Below, piece by piece: positions 1-13,500 of a stretch of 64,000 nucleotides of DNA. The notes below the pieces were generated by a model. It saw nothing but the letters and a program-made list of their open reading frames with translations, was not told where the DNA came from and searched no databases. Source of the DNA: Apostichopus japonicus. Taxonomy: Eukaryota; Echinodermata; Holothuroidea; Aspidochirotida; Stichopodidae. The translations under genes and the position numbers were made by a program. The stretch is taken from assembly GCF_037975245.1 (NCBI RefSeq), contig NC_092578.1, positions 19,980,821 through 20,044,820 on the forward strand, read 5' to 3'. Each line of letters starts with the position of its first letter. The first letter of the stretch is position 1.

Positions 1-69
1 ATTCTGCTGAACCTGCGTAATTAAACGTAAACTTTTAATATTAATGGATTATAAATATGAATAATTAAC

Positions 70-3000
70 CTGAGCCCATGATGTCCTATCATCAGCAGTT
101 AATACTCCTATACCTTGACCACTCTTGGCACTGTTCTCTTTGATGTAGGTTAGCTGACTGTAAAATATGAGAAGAGTAGCTTTAGAGATACCTATATGAC
201 TTATATATGATATATGCTGATATGTTACCACTTATGATTATGGTCATAGGGAGGTACATCACTCTGAAACATGTGTAGTTAGGCAGTAGTGACTACACGC
301 GTCCATACCCTTCCCTAGTAGTCTGGCCACCCATACCTCCCCTGTATTCTGGCCACCCTCCCCTTCCCTGCATTCTGGCCACCCTTCCCTCCCCTGTATT
401 CTGGCCACCCTTCCCTTCCCTGTATTCTGGCCACCCTCCCCCCTGTATTCTGGCCACCCTCCCCTCCCCTGTATTCTGGCCACCCTTCCCTCCCCTGTAT
501 TCTGGCCACCATTCCCTCCCCTGTATTCTGGCCACCCTTCCCTCCCCTGTATTCTGGCCACCATTCCCTCTTCTGTATTCTGGCCACCCTTCCCTCCCCT
601 GTATTCTGGCCACCCTTCCCTCCCCTGTATTCTGGCCACCATTCCCTCCCCTGTATTCTGGCTACCCTTCCCTTCCCTGTATTCTGGCCACCCTTCCCTC
701 CCCTGTATTCTGGCCACCCTCCCCTCCCCTGTATTCTGGCCACCCTCCCCTCCCCTGTATTCTGGCCACCCTTCCCTCCCCTGTATTCTGGCCACCATTC
801 CCTCCCCTGTATTCTGGCTACCCTTCCCTTCCCTGTATTCTGGCCACCCTTCCCTCCCCTGTATTCTGGCCACCCTCCCCTCCCCTGTATTCTGGCCACC
901 CTTCCCTCCCCTGTATTCTGGCCACCATTCCCTCCCCTGTATTCTGGCCACCATTCCCTCACCTGTATTCTGGCTACCCTTCCTTACCCTGTATTCTGGC
1001 CACCCTTCCCTCCCCTGTATTCTGGCCACCCTTCCCTCCCCTGTATTCTGGCCACCCTTCCCTCCCCTGTATTCTGGCCACCGTTCCCTCCCCTGTATTC
1101 TGGCCACTGTTTGGCCCTTTTCCATAGCTATAAGACTGTAAGATATGCTTTACATAATTAAAAAATCCTTGGACCGTGATATACCTTACAGGCATTCCAT
1201 AACAATGCTATATAGCCACTCTAAAAAACTTGGCACCTAATGCCTTCCCATTAACCTCCTATCCCCTTCTATCATTTTGAATACCACTGCATATATACCC
1301 CCTTGCCCTAGCTGATGTTTGAATCAGAGTATCATTCAATACATCACAACAAATTGAGTAACAAAGGGAGCTATAACAGCTAGTTCTACTGGTTTTCCTT
1401 ATCCTTTACCCAGTCCTCCCATTTCCCTCCCGCCCTCCTCCTGCCCCCCCCCTCCCTGCCCTCCTCACTCACACACACACACATAGTTTCACTATTCCTG
1501 CAAGTATAGTTATCATTCTGCCAATAAATTGCCACAATTGTTTAACACACTTATTAGTAACCGATATGTAAAATGACATTGAACAAGAAATGTTTCCATG
1601 ACAATAACAGTGACTCCAATTCTCCATAGCAACAGATTGTTACCATATCACATGATGTGGTACTAGAGTACATATTAAGCAGCATTTGACTCACCGTAAG
1701 ATTTCATATGATCCAAACTGCTCTTCATTTTCATCAAACATTTCCATCTTAAATATGTGACCATTGCAAAAAACAACCATATGGTTTGGACAAGGCCCTT
1801 CACTCACTGTAAGGTGGAAGGTACAGAAACAAACACATGTATTTAAAATAATTACAGGTGACATAATGATGTCATTTGTAACTCACAAGCCATTATGGTC
1901 TATATATCAGTGGTCCCTCAATAAACAACGTTTCGTTGAAGCTTCCATAAAATGTTTTGCTATTCAAGTCTTCATAAGACTTACTTTGTAAACTAAATTG
2001 CAGCCTCTTAACTATATGAGTTGCAGGTTGAGACAAACGATGAACATTGATTTGGTTCAAGCACTTAGATTTTGATATGTGCAAAAGATGGGCTTGCACT
2101 ACTGTGGAGATGACTAAGGTGATGTTAAAACATTCAGACCTTGAGATTGTAGAAGAGAGACAAAACTGAGTCAAATTAAATTACTTGCCTTCCCCCCCCC
2201 CACCCCCAGGCAAAAGAACACGAACAAATACAATACTATTTTATGCACCTGTTTTAAAGTATCTGGCCACTCCATCCTTTGGTTCACCTGGAACCCTGGA
2301 GGTACTAAAGAAAAACCGATATTGGTGCATTGAAAATACTTTGTCACCTTTGCCACTTCTCATAACTGGAAGTTTTTCCCTGCAACACAAACAGACAGTA
2401 ATATAAAAGGTACATTAATATTAAAGGTACATTCCATAATTTGCCAAACATGACAGTAAGCTGGACTATTAGCAAATACTTTGTTTGTGTGTAGTGCAAT
2501 AATAATCTATCAGGGATTGGGGTTGGAAGGGGGTTATGAGTTTGTGAGTGGCAAACTATTAATGCTGTTCACAACACTAAAGGATGATTTAAGGCAGAAT
2601 CTTAGTTTCAATATGTCATAATTCAAGAAAGGAAACATGGGTGCTATGGTAATTGCTTCTATGCTATTCTGGTTTTCATATAGAGGTTAGCTTCAAAATT
2701 TGCTCCAGCTGGAATGCTGGATAACATCAGTTCCTCAGTGTAGGCCTAAATGTGATTGTTCATCCATCGTTTTAGTAATTCTAATAACTTAGCTAAAACA
2801 TATTCTGTTAACTTGATTCATTGAAACGTTTTATTTGAAGCCATGAAAGTTTTATATTTTCCCACAGAGTTTTGTGTTGTATATTAGAAACTGACCTAAT
2901 TCTCTGTGTTAAACTAGGCAGTCCAGCCACTATAATTGATGACTCTTAGGTGTTGAAAGGGTTGTTCCTCAAAAACTAAATTTGGTAGTAGCCATCTTGA

Positions 3001-3352
3001 ATAATCTACAACATATCAACATTAATTTGTGAATAAAGTCTTTTAATTCATAACAACTAAGATGTTTTTACACAATTTATGACAATGACTGGAAATTAGG
3101 AAACCACATCATTTGTACATGAGCAAAATTAAAGACACATTTCAACGTGCAACATGTTTACTTACTTTCTAATTATGTCAAAGTATTTTGTCACAGTCCA
3201 GGTACTTTTTGCAGTCCTCAACAGTTGAGTACCTTCCCTTGGTGCCCAGAGGTGTGTGGTAGATGGGGCCGATCCTACCATGCTACCAAGGACAGCTATG
3301 GGGGCTCTGTTTCGAAGATATGCCAAGTCTTCCCACCACTCCTCCAGCTACA

Positions 3353-3405
<53 letters not shown>

Positions 3406-6400
3406 ATATATAATATAATCAATCATAAAAAATTAATTATATTGTAACATGAATAGCAGCATCAGATTTTGTTACATATAAAAAGAACATAGAACCAATC
3501 AGGTAGTTGGGAGTTGGACTGTAATATAGTGTTACCAGCAATTCTAGCTTGTTGATTGGGTAGGAGGAGAGTCTGTTTGTGTAAAATTCCTTAATTTTGT
3601 AAATCTTGAGGGTGTAGGATCTGTGTGTCCGGCATGTAAATGCTTTTCCATTTATTTCCTGTTCTGTGTAATCTATGATCAATTAAACTGAACATACTAA
3701 AATTTGACCAACTGTATCTGATCTGAACTTTTCTCATTTCTGTCTTTTCCCCAAAAAACTTGAGACACAAAAGGCAACATCTACATCTCCCTGTTGGTCC
3801 AGGTAGTCACATGAACCTTTAAGGTAAAGGCAATCAGTTTGTTTTGTGAATGTCCCACATTTCAGGGTTCACTTATAATAACCAGTTAACAAATGAATTA
3901 CTTACCCAGTTCTTTGAAGATTTGGCTTTTGCTTCTAGTTTTTGCTGCAACTCTTTTCCAACATCTTTGCTGAACTCATCAACAATCTTCTCTGTCTCTT
4001 GATACTCTTCGACAGTAATGAATGGTTTCACTGGAGGAAGCAATGCAACAATATACATTCATTATAACAACAAATGGTACTCTTATACAGTAATGAATGG
4101 TTTCACTGAAGGAAGCAAAGCAACAATATACATTCATTATAACAACAAATGGTACTCTTCTACAGTAATGAATGGTTTCACTGGAGGAAGCAATGCAACA
4201 ATATACATTCATTATAACAACAAATGGTACTCTTATACAGTAATGAATGGTTTCACTGAAGGAAGCAAAGCAACAATATACATTCATTATAACAACAAAT
4301 GGTACTCTTCTACAGTAATGAATGGTTTCACTGAAGGAAGCAAAGCAACAATATACATTCATTATAACAACAAATGGTACTCTTATACAGTAATGAATGG
4401 TTTCACTGAAGGAAGCAAAGCAACAATATACATTCATTATAACAACAAATGGTACTCTTATACAGTAATGAATGGTTTCACTGGAGGAAGCAAAGCAACA
4501 ATATACATTCATTATAACAACAAATGGTACTCTTATACAGTAATGAATGGTTTCACTGGAGGAAGCAAAGCAACAATATACATTCATTATAACAACAAAT
4601 GGTACTCTTATACAGTAATGAATGGTTTCACTGGAGGAAGCAATGCAACAATATACATTCATTATAACAACAAATGGTACTCTTATACAGTAATGAATGG
4701 TTTCACTGGAGGAAGCAATGCAACAATATACATTCATTATAACAACAAATGGTACTCTTATACAGTAATGAATGGTTTCACTGGAGGAAGCAAAGCAACA
4801 ATATACATTCATTATAACAACAAATGGTACACTTATACAGTAATGAATGGTTTCACTGAAGGAAGCAAAGCAACAATATACATTCATTATAACAACAAAT
4901 GGTACTCTTATACAGTAATGAATGGTTTCACTGGAGGAAGCAAAGCAACAATATACATTCATTATAACAACAAATGGTACTCTTTTACAGTAATGAATGG
5001 TTTCACTGAAGGAAGCAATGCAACAATATACATTCATTATAACAACAAATGGTACTCTTATACAGTAATGAATGGTTTCACTGAAGGAAGCAAAGCAACA
5101 ATATACATTCATTATAACAACAAATGGTACTCTTTTACAGTAATGAATGGTTTCACTGAAGGAAGCAATGCAACAATATACATTCATTATAACAACAAAT
5201 GGTACTCTTATACAGTAATGAATGGTTTCACTGAAGGAAGCAAAGCAACAATATACATTCATTATAACAACAAATGGTACTCTTATACAGTAATGAATGG
5301 TTTCACTGAAGGAAGCAATGCAACAATATACATTCATTATAACAACAAATGGTACTCTTCTACAGTAATGAATGGTTTCACTGGAGGAAGCAATGCAACA
5401 ATATACATTCATTATAACAACAAATGGTACTCTTATACAGTAATGAATGGTTTCACTGAAGGAAGCAATGCAACAATATACATTCATTATAACAACAAAT
5501 GGTACTCTTCTACAGTAATGAATGGTTTCACTGGAGGAAGCAAAGCAACAATATACATTCATTATAACAACAAATGGTACTCTTATACAGTAATGAATGG
5601 TTTCACTGAAGGAAGCAAAGCAACAATATACATTCATTATAACAACAAATGGTCTTTAAATTTGCCTGTTAACATTTTACACTCCACTTTTTTTAGTTTT
5701 CTTAACTAACTAATGACAAACTGCAACTTTAATGACTATTCCTTTTTTTCTTATAAATTCCTGATCTCTTTATCTACATGATTTTCAATTCAAAGAGTTA
5801 CAAGTTGACTAGGGCACCGCATCATTTTATCGATCCCATGATGGTTTTATCTTTGATGTCAATGCATGAACTTGGCCTCTGGTGACGCCCCTTTTCTTAT
5901 CTCTCCCTGAGTATCTGATTTGCTCTAATTATCACCCTTGATATGTAAACAAATCAACTTCCATCATTTAATTAGAAGAAGACCTCTAATCAGCTAAAGC
6001 ATACATTGCAAGCTAAGTAAACAAATTCCTCACTATCAGCAGACATATGGCACTATTTGAAATAGTTTCAAAACCTGACCTATATAGTTAACCTATACTA
6101 GCACTTTACCACGGAAATTGTGAACATTTGAGATTGACCAATATTCACAGAAATGGCTTCTTGTAATGGCAGATATGACTCACTTAAGTTTGATATTATA
6201 CTTTCACAAACTGTCAGTTAAATATTGCACACTTTTTAATTGGTAGTGAATATTGTTTAAAGAAAGGAACTTTAATTGTTTCAGAGTTTTTATTTTTGTT
6301 GCCTCCTTAAGTACTGTGGATAACATTTTTGACATTCTAGAAACACATCCAAATTAACAGTATATTAAGCATGCTGTAATGTCTCGATAGAACTTTAAAC

Positions 6401-7403
6401 TTCAACAAAATTTGAGTGCCTTTATAAATGCAATAAACACGAGTCTAGAAATTCACTCAATCAAACTGGATTTCTGACTACAATGCACTGTACCTACTGG
6501 TATATGATATCATGCCCCCAAACAGTATGCCACACTAGGCATGGATTTGGAACAGGGCATGAGAAGAAGAATAGGGTTAAATTACATGTCATCTTCCAGT
6601 AATCCTTGGTTTCTTACTCTGGTTTTTGTTTGGAGTGTATGAGTAAGCGCAGGCCAGGTAAACAATTTTAAATTACTACTCTTTTATCAGGAAAACTAAA
6701 ACATTCAAGATTATGATATCTTAGGTGTCTTTTTAGTACTCAATTACTAAAACACTGAAAAGGGTTGATTGATTGACAGATTGATTATTGCTTTCTCCAA
6801 GAAGAGTTTTACTTCCCCTTAAGTTGACATCCCTCTTTGACTGACATATCCCCAAACAAAGGTGGAGCCAACATTTATGCTTCAATTTCAATATAGACAT
6901 GGCAGGCTACCTTCTTTTAAAAGCAACTTCCATTGTCCTACACATTTATATTTATTCTGAGCGATACTATTAATTTAGTACTTAATAATATTACACATTG
7001 TATTGGTATTGCTGATGTAAGGATTTTGTAAAGTGCTAAAGAAGTATCAGCCATTAGTTGTCCAATAATAGAGTTTAAGGATTATTATGTGTAATATATT
7101 TGCTTACAGCTGTTTTAATTTGTTATATGATAATATATGCCTAATGAACCCTACTAGTGTTCATATGACTGTAGCATTGAGATATTGTCATGTTCACAAG
7201 TATTACATTAGAGTATTGACATTGGCCGATAGTGATATCCCAACATTGTTGACCACAGCCTGTTCTGGATTAAATTACTCTAGTCCAAAACAAATACCTG
7301 ATTCAAGATATTTGGTCAAAGTCTGCTCCAAGGGTGGTAGAGGTAGGGATGGTAGGCTCTCCTCATATTGAAATGTTTTCTCTCCTGGGATGGCGTGAAG
7401 CAT
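70..7403 (-). CDS. CROT: Peroxisomal carnitine O-octanoyltransferase-like, N-terminal half (gene continues past the left edge)
   Basis: Six coding exons read on the minus strand, in transcript order: 7403-7298 (start codon), 4030-3906, 3347-3166, 2379-2249, 1806-1695, 157-70. All have AG/GT borders and phases join, giving 248 codons that end in phase 0 with no stop. The start lies 5 nt after a 3' splice site (exon edge 7408), so a non-coding 5' exon must lie upstream. Landmarks of the choline/carnitine acyltransferase family: an N-terminal FQYEESLPSLPLPPLEQTL segment; VKPF..EEY..TE.IV..F; LEEWW at the start of exon 3; REGTQL; PNHMVVFCNGH; and LTADDRTSWA. The FQYxxSLPSLP opening, VKPF and LEEWW favour CROT over carnitine acetyltransferase (recalled family sequences, not a search). 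The enzyme moves medium-chain acyl groups between CoA and carnitine in peroxisomes. The catalytic His region and any C-terminal peroxisomal signal would lie off the window. A minisatellite straddles the 3' splice site of exon 2, and an AT microsatellite sits just upstream of exon 3's acceptor. Confidence 0.9.
316..1107. repeat. 26-bp minisatellite, about 30 copies
   Basis: Tandem units of the type CTGTATTCTGGCCACC followed by a CCTTCCCTCC-like stretch, spaced 26 bp. It lies in the CROT intron between the last two visible exons. In the CROT transcript the unit is G-rich with several GGG/GGGG runs. Because 26 is not a multiple of 3, all three minus frames stay open over long stretches, giving overlapping false ORFs. 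Confidence 0.95.
3356..3403. repeat. (TA)n microsatellite abutting a CROT 3' splice site
   Basis: About 22 TA dinucleotides, followed by further AT-only sequence. On the CROT strand it ends about 8 nt before the AG at 3349-3348, where a polypyrimidine tract would normally sit. The acceptor reads ...ATATTTGTAG before the LEEWW exon. Confidence 0.95.
4003..5652. repeat. 75-bp minisatellite, about 22 copies, carrying a CROT 3' splice site
   Basis: The 75-bp unit repeats from inside CROT coding exon 2 out into the upstream intron. On the CROT strand each unit holds TTGCTTCCTTCAG (pyrimidine tract plus AG), then about 28 nt nearly identical to the start of exon 2 (one change relative to the true exon in the TGTAGAAGAG variants), then intron sequence. 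Variants alternate at a few sites (GGAGGAAG/GAAGGAAG, CAATG/CAAAG, CTTATA/CTTCTA/CTTTTA). 75 is divisible by 3 and the unit lacks stops in one frame per strand, so 550-residue open frames appear on both strands; these are artefacts. Confidence 0.97.
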
Positions 7404-7408
7404 GTTAT

Positions 7409-10400
7409 CTGGATGAAGAAGCAGACAATTTTTAATTTATTAGAACATTTTGGCTTCCTAAAAATTACCTAAATGTATCACTACTGATATCCAGGATGCT
7501 CTGATAATGTTTTGAGGTAGAAGTATAAAGCACAAAGTAACTATATTTGTACTTTGTAGCACATTTGGTATTAAATGACCATTAAAAGCTTGATTGCATA
7601 AAAGAGGGCAATGAGAAGGAGAGTATTAGAAGGGAGGAGATGGGAGAGGATGGGATAGGATGGGGTGTATATAGTCATGTGGTCGGCTACCTCAGTCATG
7701 AATTCACATTAGGTAAATGGTCATAGCCTATAGAATGACAGAACTTAGTAAAATGTTCCCTCGGCAGCTGAGCTCAGAGAGAGAGAAAGACGTTCCCGTA
7801 AAAATAGAAGACTTTTCTTGATTCCTTTGATGATTCTTTTATTTATTGACTTGTGATTCAATTATATCATTAATTTCTATGTTGAGAGAGATATTACGTT
7901 GGACAATACAGGTGTTACGAAATTGATAACTTCATAGACAGATACGCAAATCCTGGGCTAGCACAGAGAAGCCAGACGGTTCTAGGCCTGTGCACGTGTT
8001 CACAGTGCTTCTGCACAGTAAAGGTATGACAGCATGGAAATACTACACAAGCTAACCAAATAAATATGTACTACATCATCGAGGGGTGTGATTGGTGAGC
8101 AGGAAATGTAAACTGATGAATAATAAACGTGTGCATGCAAGGTGATGACCTGCTAAAACTAACCAATGGGAGCTATAATCTTAAACGTGGGTTGCTAAAC
8201 ATGCTAAACATAAAATGTAGCCTTGTAACAGAGAGCCAAAACAATATAATATATTAAAACTTGGCGTGAGAAATTGCTAGTCCTTCCGGAGAGCTGCGAA
8301 GTAAAACAGTTCAAAGCAGCCGTTGACGCGCACTCCAAGGGACCTGGAGATTAAAGGGACTGCACTGCATTAAAGGAGCAGTCCAGACATATGTACTATT
8401 ACATGACATGTAACCTGCAGGACTGACAATCCTTTCTTATTTTCATGTTTATTTCAAAAGCTGAAAGAAGAGCAATGGAGATCTTGAGGAACTGTTGAAG
8501 AGATAGTACAATTAGTATATGGTTTATGCTGTGTTTATGATTGGTTCATATCTTACAGATTGCATTCATGATCATAACTATACTTACAATGCAAGATAGT
8601 GAAAAGCTTGGAATTGTGAAAACAGAAACATAAGCATACAAATTATGGAATGACTTACCAGTTTAGCACTTATCTTAATTATCACTTCTTCAAAGAGCTC
8701 TAAAAATGCTAAAACATTTAGAATTTGAAAGTGCATGGATATGTACACCCGATGTTAGCAGTCACCTTGTAGGACTTAATTTAGTTTTCTTTGTCTAAAC
8801 ACCACTGCAACTGACAATTATCTTTAATAATTACAAGCACAACAGGGTTTCCTAATGTAAACAATCCCAAGTACTAGTACAAAGGTCAAAAGGAATAGTC
8901 TACACATAGCTAATTCAGTCTTGTGACCTTGCCCTAATTGTTATTACAAAGTTAAAATGAGTAGGAATAATTTAGAGTTTACATTTTGCATAAGAATTTT
9001 AGCTGGCTTTAAGATTTCTTTATCATAAAAGTCTGAAAATTTGAAATTTGTAAGAGTGCTCTGCAGCTTTTTATCCACATAAATATTTGATAATGATACT
9101 CAACACACAACAGTTATTTCCTGACTTTGATTATTGAAATAGATTTATGGATAATCATGCGGGATAATAAATTTACATAATAGCTGCATAGCTACATTAA
9201 GTATAACCAGGAGAGAGCAAAAGCTAAACAGTTTCAAAGCAGGAGATGAAGTTTTAGTCAGTCAAATGCAGGGATGAAAGAATAATTACTCTATTTTTTT
9301 TAATTTCTGCTTTTCTTAAATCTTATTTCTATAATTGGGTTCAAAAAGAAATAGGGAACAGTGATAGCCTAAGCACGCAACTACAACAGTAAAATCAATC
9401 ATATAAAAATTATGTTACATGTTAATGCCTTCATTCTCTTTAATTACTACATCCTTAGTTTAAAAATATGAAAAATTAAAATTAACAATGTTTTGATGCT
9501 TTCATGAGTTTTTAAGAAGTTAGTGTTTAATTATCACATGGTCATATATAGGCTCAAGGTTTGAACATAAAAAACGTCTAGGTTCTGCTGAATTAAGCAC
9601 CATATGGTTAAAAATGTGAAACAATGAGAATTAATACTTTGGTGATTCCTTGAACAAACTAAGGCAAATTTTAAACCAAAATATTGACATAAAGTGAAAA
9701 CCTACTAATTTAGTCTAAAATAAAAGCTGATAACTTCCTCTTTTCTTTTAGGTTTAAAAAACGTGATCTGGATTCTATGTAACTTTTATAATAGTAATTA
9801 ATGTGCTCCCGGCCATTATCACATGATCAATGATGTTATGTAACCATGCCACATAGTTTTTGCAGAACGAGATCGGTCACAGGTATGGTCTAGAAGTAGA
9901 ACATTAGCCTGTAGCCATAGCCAACTTAGTACTTATGAATAGGGCAGGCTTGGCCTAGGCTGTAACAGCCCACGCCTTAGCTAGGCCCTGGCCTAATCTA
10001 GGCCTAGGCCCTTGTCTAGAATGCTCTTCAGTAGCCTACCACAAATACCAGGCCTTTGTAACTAACAGTTTATTATTGTGAATATGTGCGGATGGTTGAG
10101 TTTACAGTTAGTGACAGTAGCCAAACAGCAAAGATTATGTGGTCTGCAAAACAATGTTCTGAACTGTATTCATAATCAAGCGACTGAGAATGAAGCGATA
10201 ATCATATGATCGGGTTCGCAAACGTTGGGTTTAAAGTAGATTAAACGTCGCGTGACTCGCATGGGAAATCCTATCACTACTTTTTGTAATTGTCGGTGTA
10301 CGGTACATCGTGGTCTCATTACGCGTTAGCATCAAGGTTAGTATACAGTATTAGTATGTAGTAGTGTGTTTACGGTTGTGCTACCTTACCCTTTAGGTGC

Positions 10401-10506
10401 TCTAAAATCCGTACCGCACGGAATTTTGACTAGTTCGCAGAGTGAAGAAACTAACATACGCTCCTAATTATATTGTATATAAGTTTATTACTGATTGTTA
10501 GTCGCA
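7409..10506. other. Intergenic interval between divergent CROT and OVCA2
   Basis: No coding exon recognised on either strand. It should contain the 5' non-coding exon and promoter of CROT and the promoter of OVCA2. From about 9940 to 10640 it carries many short TAGGCCTA/GCCTAGGC motifs and more CpG than the introns, consistent with a promoter region, but no core promoter element is clear. A stretch at 7750-8400 with mixed composition may be an old mobile-element remnant, but I could not delimit it. Confidence 0.5.
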
Positions 10507-13500
10507 ATGGCGTCTTCGGACAAATTGAAAGTTAGCCGAACAGCACCTTTGCTCGATCATGTCACTGTTTGCTAGCCTATGCTAAGGCAAAAGTTAGGCC
10601 TAGCTTAGTCCACTTAATTACCGTTGTCCTTCTGCTTGCCTAGCCTAAGTAGTCTACAATTACATATAGATAGTTGATGATGCTTATTGCTTGGTTTAGC
10701 TGTTGTCAATCTACATTACTACTTACTGTATGGATAATAATCATGTTATCAATATAAGAACTAGAAGCTTTCGTTCAGATGACAATACATCACAAAATAC
10801 CACAGCAAGAGTTGGCCTAGGCCTAGCTACTGTTCACCTCCTGACCAGTGGCGGAGCTAGGGTTATTGGTCAGATGGGGCGAGAATGGTCTGTATCATGT
10901 ATGGGCGCTTTCGACTTTATCAAAGCGGAGCACCACCACAGCTTGGTGCAGAGCGTACAGAAAGTTTTTGAGTAAAGATACTCCCTATATCGCCGGAAAT
11001 GACCCTTTCCGGGCCTTGCTTATTTGCAGATAAATGAAGAATAAATAGGTTTCATCGCCAACAAAATGTGACAAATGTCAATAGGTAGATGAGAGCGCAA
11101 TAAAAAAGTAAATAATCGCGAATAAGTAAAAAGTGGTGAATAGCTGAAAAGGGCGCCAGCAGTCCATTTGAGTCCGTCAGGGGGGCATCCGCCCCCCCCC
11201 TGACTGTATGGACGCTCCGCCACTGCTCCTGGCTGAATATGCATAAACTTAGGTGATGTGGCTAACTTAAGAATAAAAATTCCACCACTGTAGTTCTAAC
11301 TTGAAAGAAGTGTTGTTAAAACTATACAGAGACACATAGTTATTAACAAACTGATTATTATTGCTAAGCAGAGGCACTTATGTGGATGTTACTAAAACGA
11401 ATGACAATTGCGTTACACATAACGAATGACAATGTGTTGTACACACTAAAAATGTGTTGACTAAAACGAATGACACACAGACATTTGCTTCAACTGGATA
11501 TCACAGTTCAGACTTTGTGGGTACATTAAAGCCACGCAAACCGAGTGGACGCAAAGTGCGTGGCTTACAGATCTAGTAAAGTACGGACAAGATTCAAACG
11601 CACCTTATAGTAAGTGAAATTGTAAGTCTGATTTTATAAAGTAAATTCAACGTCATTTTTCCGATATTAATTGTTAATAACTAACAATACTGTAATATTG
11701 AAACGGCTAAAAATTTCAGTTAGAGTCCTATCAATTACTTCAGTTATCTTTCTATATAAATCTACAGAGGTAAATGTCAAAAGCACAGCACTCAAGGGCA
11801 TTCTCACATAATAATAATCGGCAAGCACCTGCTCCGGTTAGATTCATGCGCTTACTTGTTAGTAATACGCTTGTTCTGCAGTGAAAAATTCAGTCTTAGC
11901 AATGTTTGATTATAATCGCAAATTCATAAGTTATTCATGTTTTACGATTGCCAAAGTATTTGTCAATTCTTCAAACATGTTTACCATTACTTCATTTTTT
12001 GGCCTGGTTCCATTTATCGGATGTCTGATCCAGTGTGTTGATTGCAGTGTAGTTTAATTTCAATGTGCAAAATATGTGCCTGCTATCACGCTAGGCTAGA
12101 GCCTAACCTAGAACGATGAATGTACGTCCTTTACAGAAAACTCTTGCTCATCATCCCGCTACAAGGTGTTACATCTATTCATTGTTTGCACTTTTGCTTT
12201 TATAAGTGCTAGTAGTTGTAGTAGCTTTGTAGATTCATTCAAAAGTTTTTTTAATTACTACGAATGATTCAAGAAACATTGTAGATTGTGATGTAAAATG
12301 ACAGTGATGACATCATAACTGTAACCGAGTAATCACAGTTATTGCGAGGAGAGCTATGTGATTAAACAACTACAACAGAAAGAGTCGACTATCAGCACTA
12401 GCATAAAGATTTCTTTTTCCTAACAGTGTACGTTTGCAACTTTTAGTTATGTCTGTTTCTTTCTCCTGTGATAGATACTTTGTCTCCATGGATACAGACA
12501 AAATGCAGATACATTTAGAGGCAAAACAGGGTCATTAAGAAAGATTTTAAAGAAATTTATTGAACCTGGTAAGCTGTAATTATAAACTTTGCATCACACT
12601 TCATGGAAAGATACTAATTTACTGCTTATTTATTTCTGAAATTGCAAATTGTGTACATATATACTTGTTGTGGCTATATAGTTTTACTTACATTGAGCAT
12701 AGTCTTGCCAATTAAAAGGAGTATGGAAGAGGTGGTTTTTGAATTGACATTAGATAACTCATTTCATTTACCCATTGAGCTTTGCCCCAAGCAGACAAGT
12801 TTTAGTTTGCTATTAAGTTTGAAATTATGAATTTATGATTTCTATGTTGCAACACCATGTGTCGGGTTGTGTTTTATATTTAATTTTCTCCTGTAAATTA
12901 AAACTGAGGTGGTTAATGGCCATGCAATTTAAAGATCACAGGGACTAATTTATCTTATATTGCTTAGCAACGTGATATGGAAACATGACCAAATTGCTAC
13001 ACAGATGTAAAGATGAATAACAGTTTCTCTACACATAATGATAATATTTTCAGTATACATGTGTGAAACAAAGTTGTATACCATGAAGACTTGCGACAGA
13101 AAATGTTAACATTAAAATTATTTGGTGAGGTCATATAGTTTAATGTCATTGGTAAGACTACTATATAACTAACTGTCTAATAATTTCCTATTCTTCAGTT
13201 TACATCACCGCACCCAATATAGTAAAGCCTTTGGTAGATGGAAGTGAGTATACAGTATGATGTCATATAATGAATATATGTGTTAAAGGAATATTTCATT
13301 TCAAGTACAGTAGGTTGCATAATACAGATAATGCAAATCTTGCCAAGTAATTGAAATTGTTGCTCAAATATATGCAACATTGAATAACCTCGCTCATATT
13401 CTTTCAATTAGTCAAGCTATTTCCAGATTATTCACCACCACAAACATTTCCCCCTCTTTATGTCAGTATTTAAAAATTGATGTTAATATACTTGTACGTT

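Noticed and set aside
259-1125. Overlapping minus-strand frames of 106-288 residues (ARIQGREGWPEYRGG)
   Set aside because: 26-bp repeat read in three frames, within a CROT intron.
3979-5709. Open frames of about 550 residues on both strands with 25-residue repeats
   Set aside because: They are the translation of the 75-bp minisatellite; length divisible by 3 and absence of stops keep both strands open. The true coding content is only CROT exon 2 at the edge.
7770-8290. Possible LTR plus primer-binding site (TTGGCGTGAGAAATTG near 8262)
   Set aside because: I could not find a TG...CA pair, a partner repeat, a target duplication or more than about 7 bases of tRNA match.
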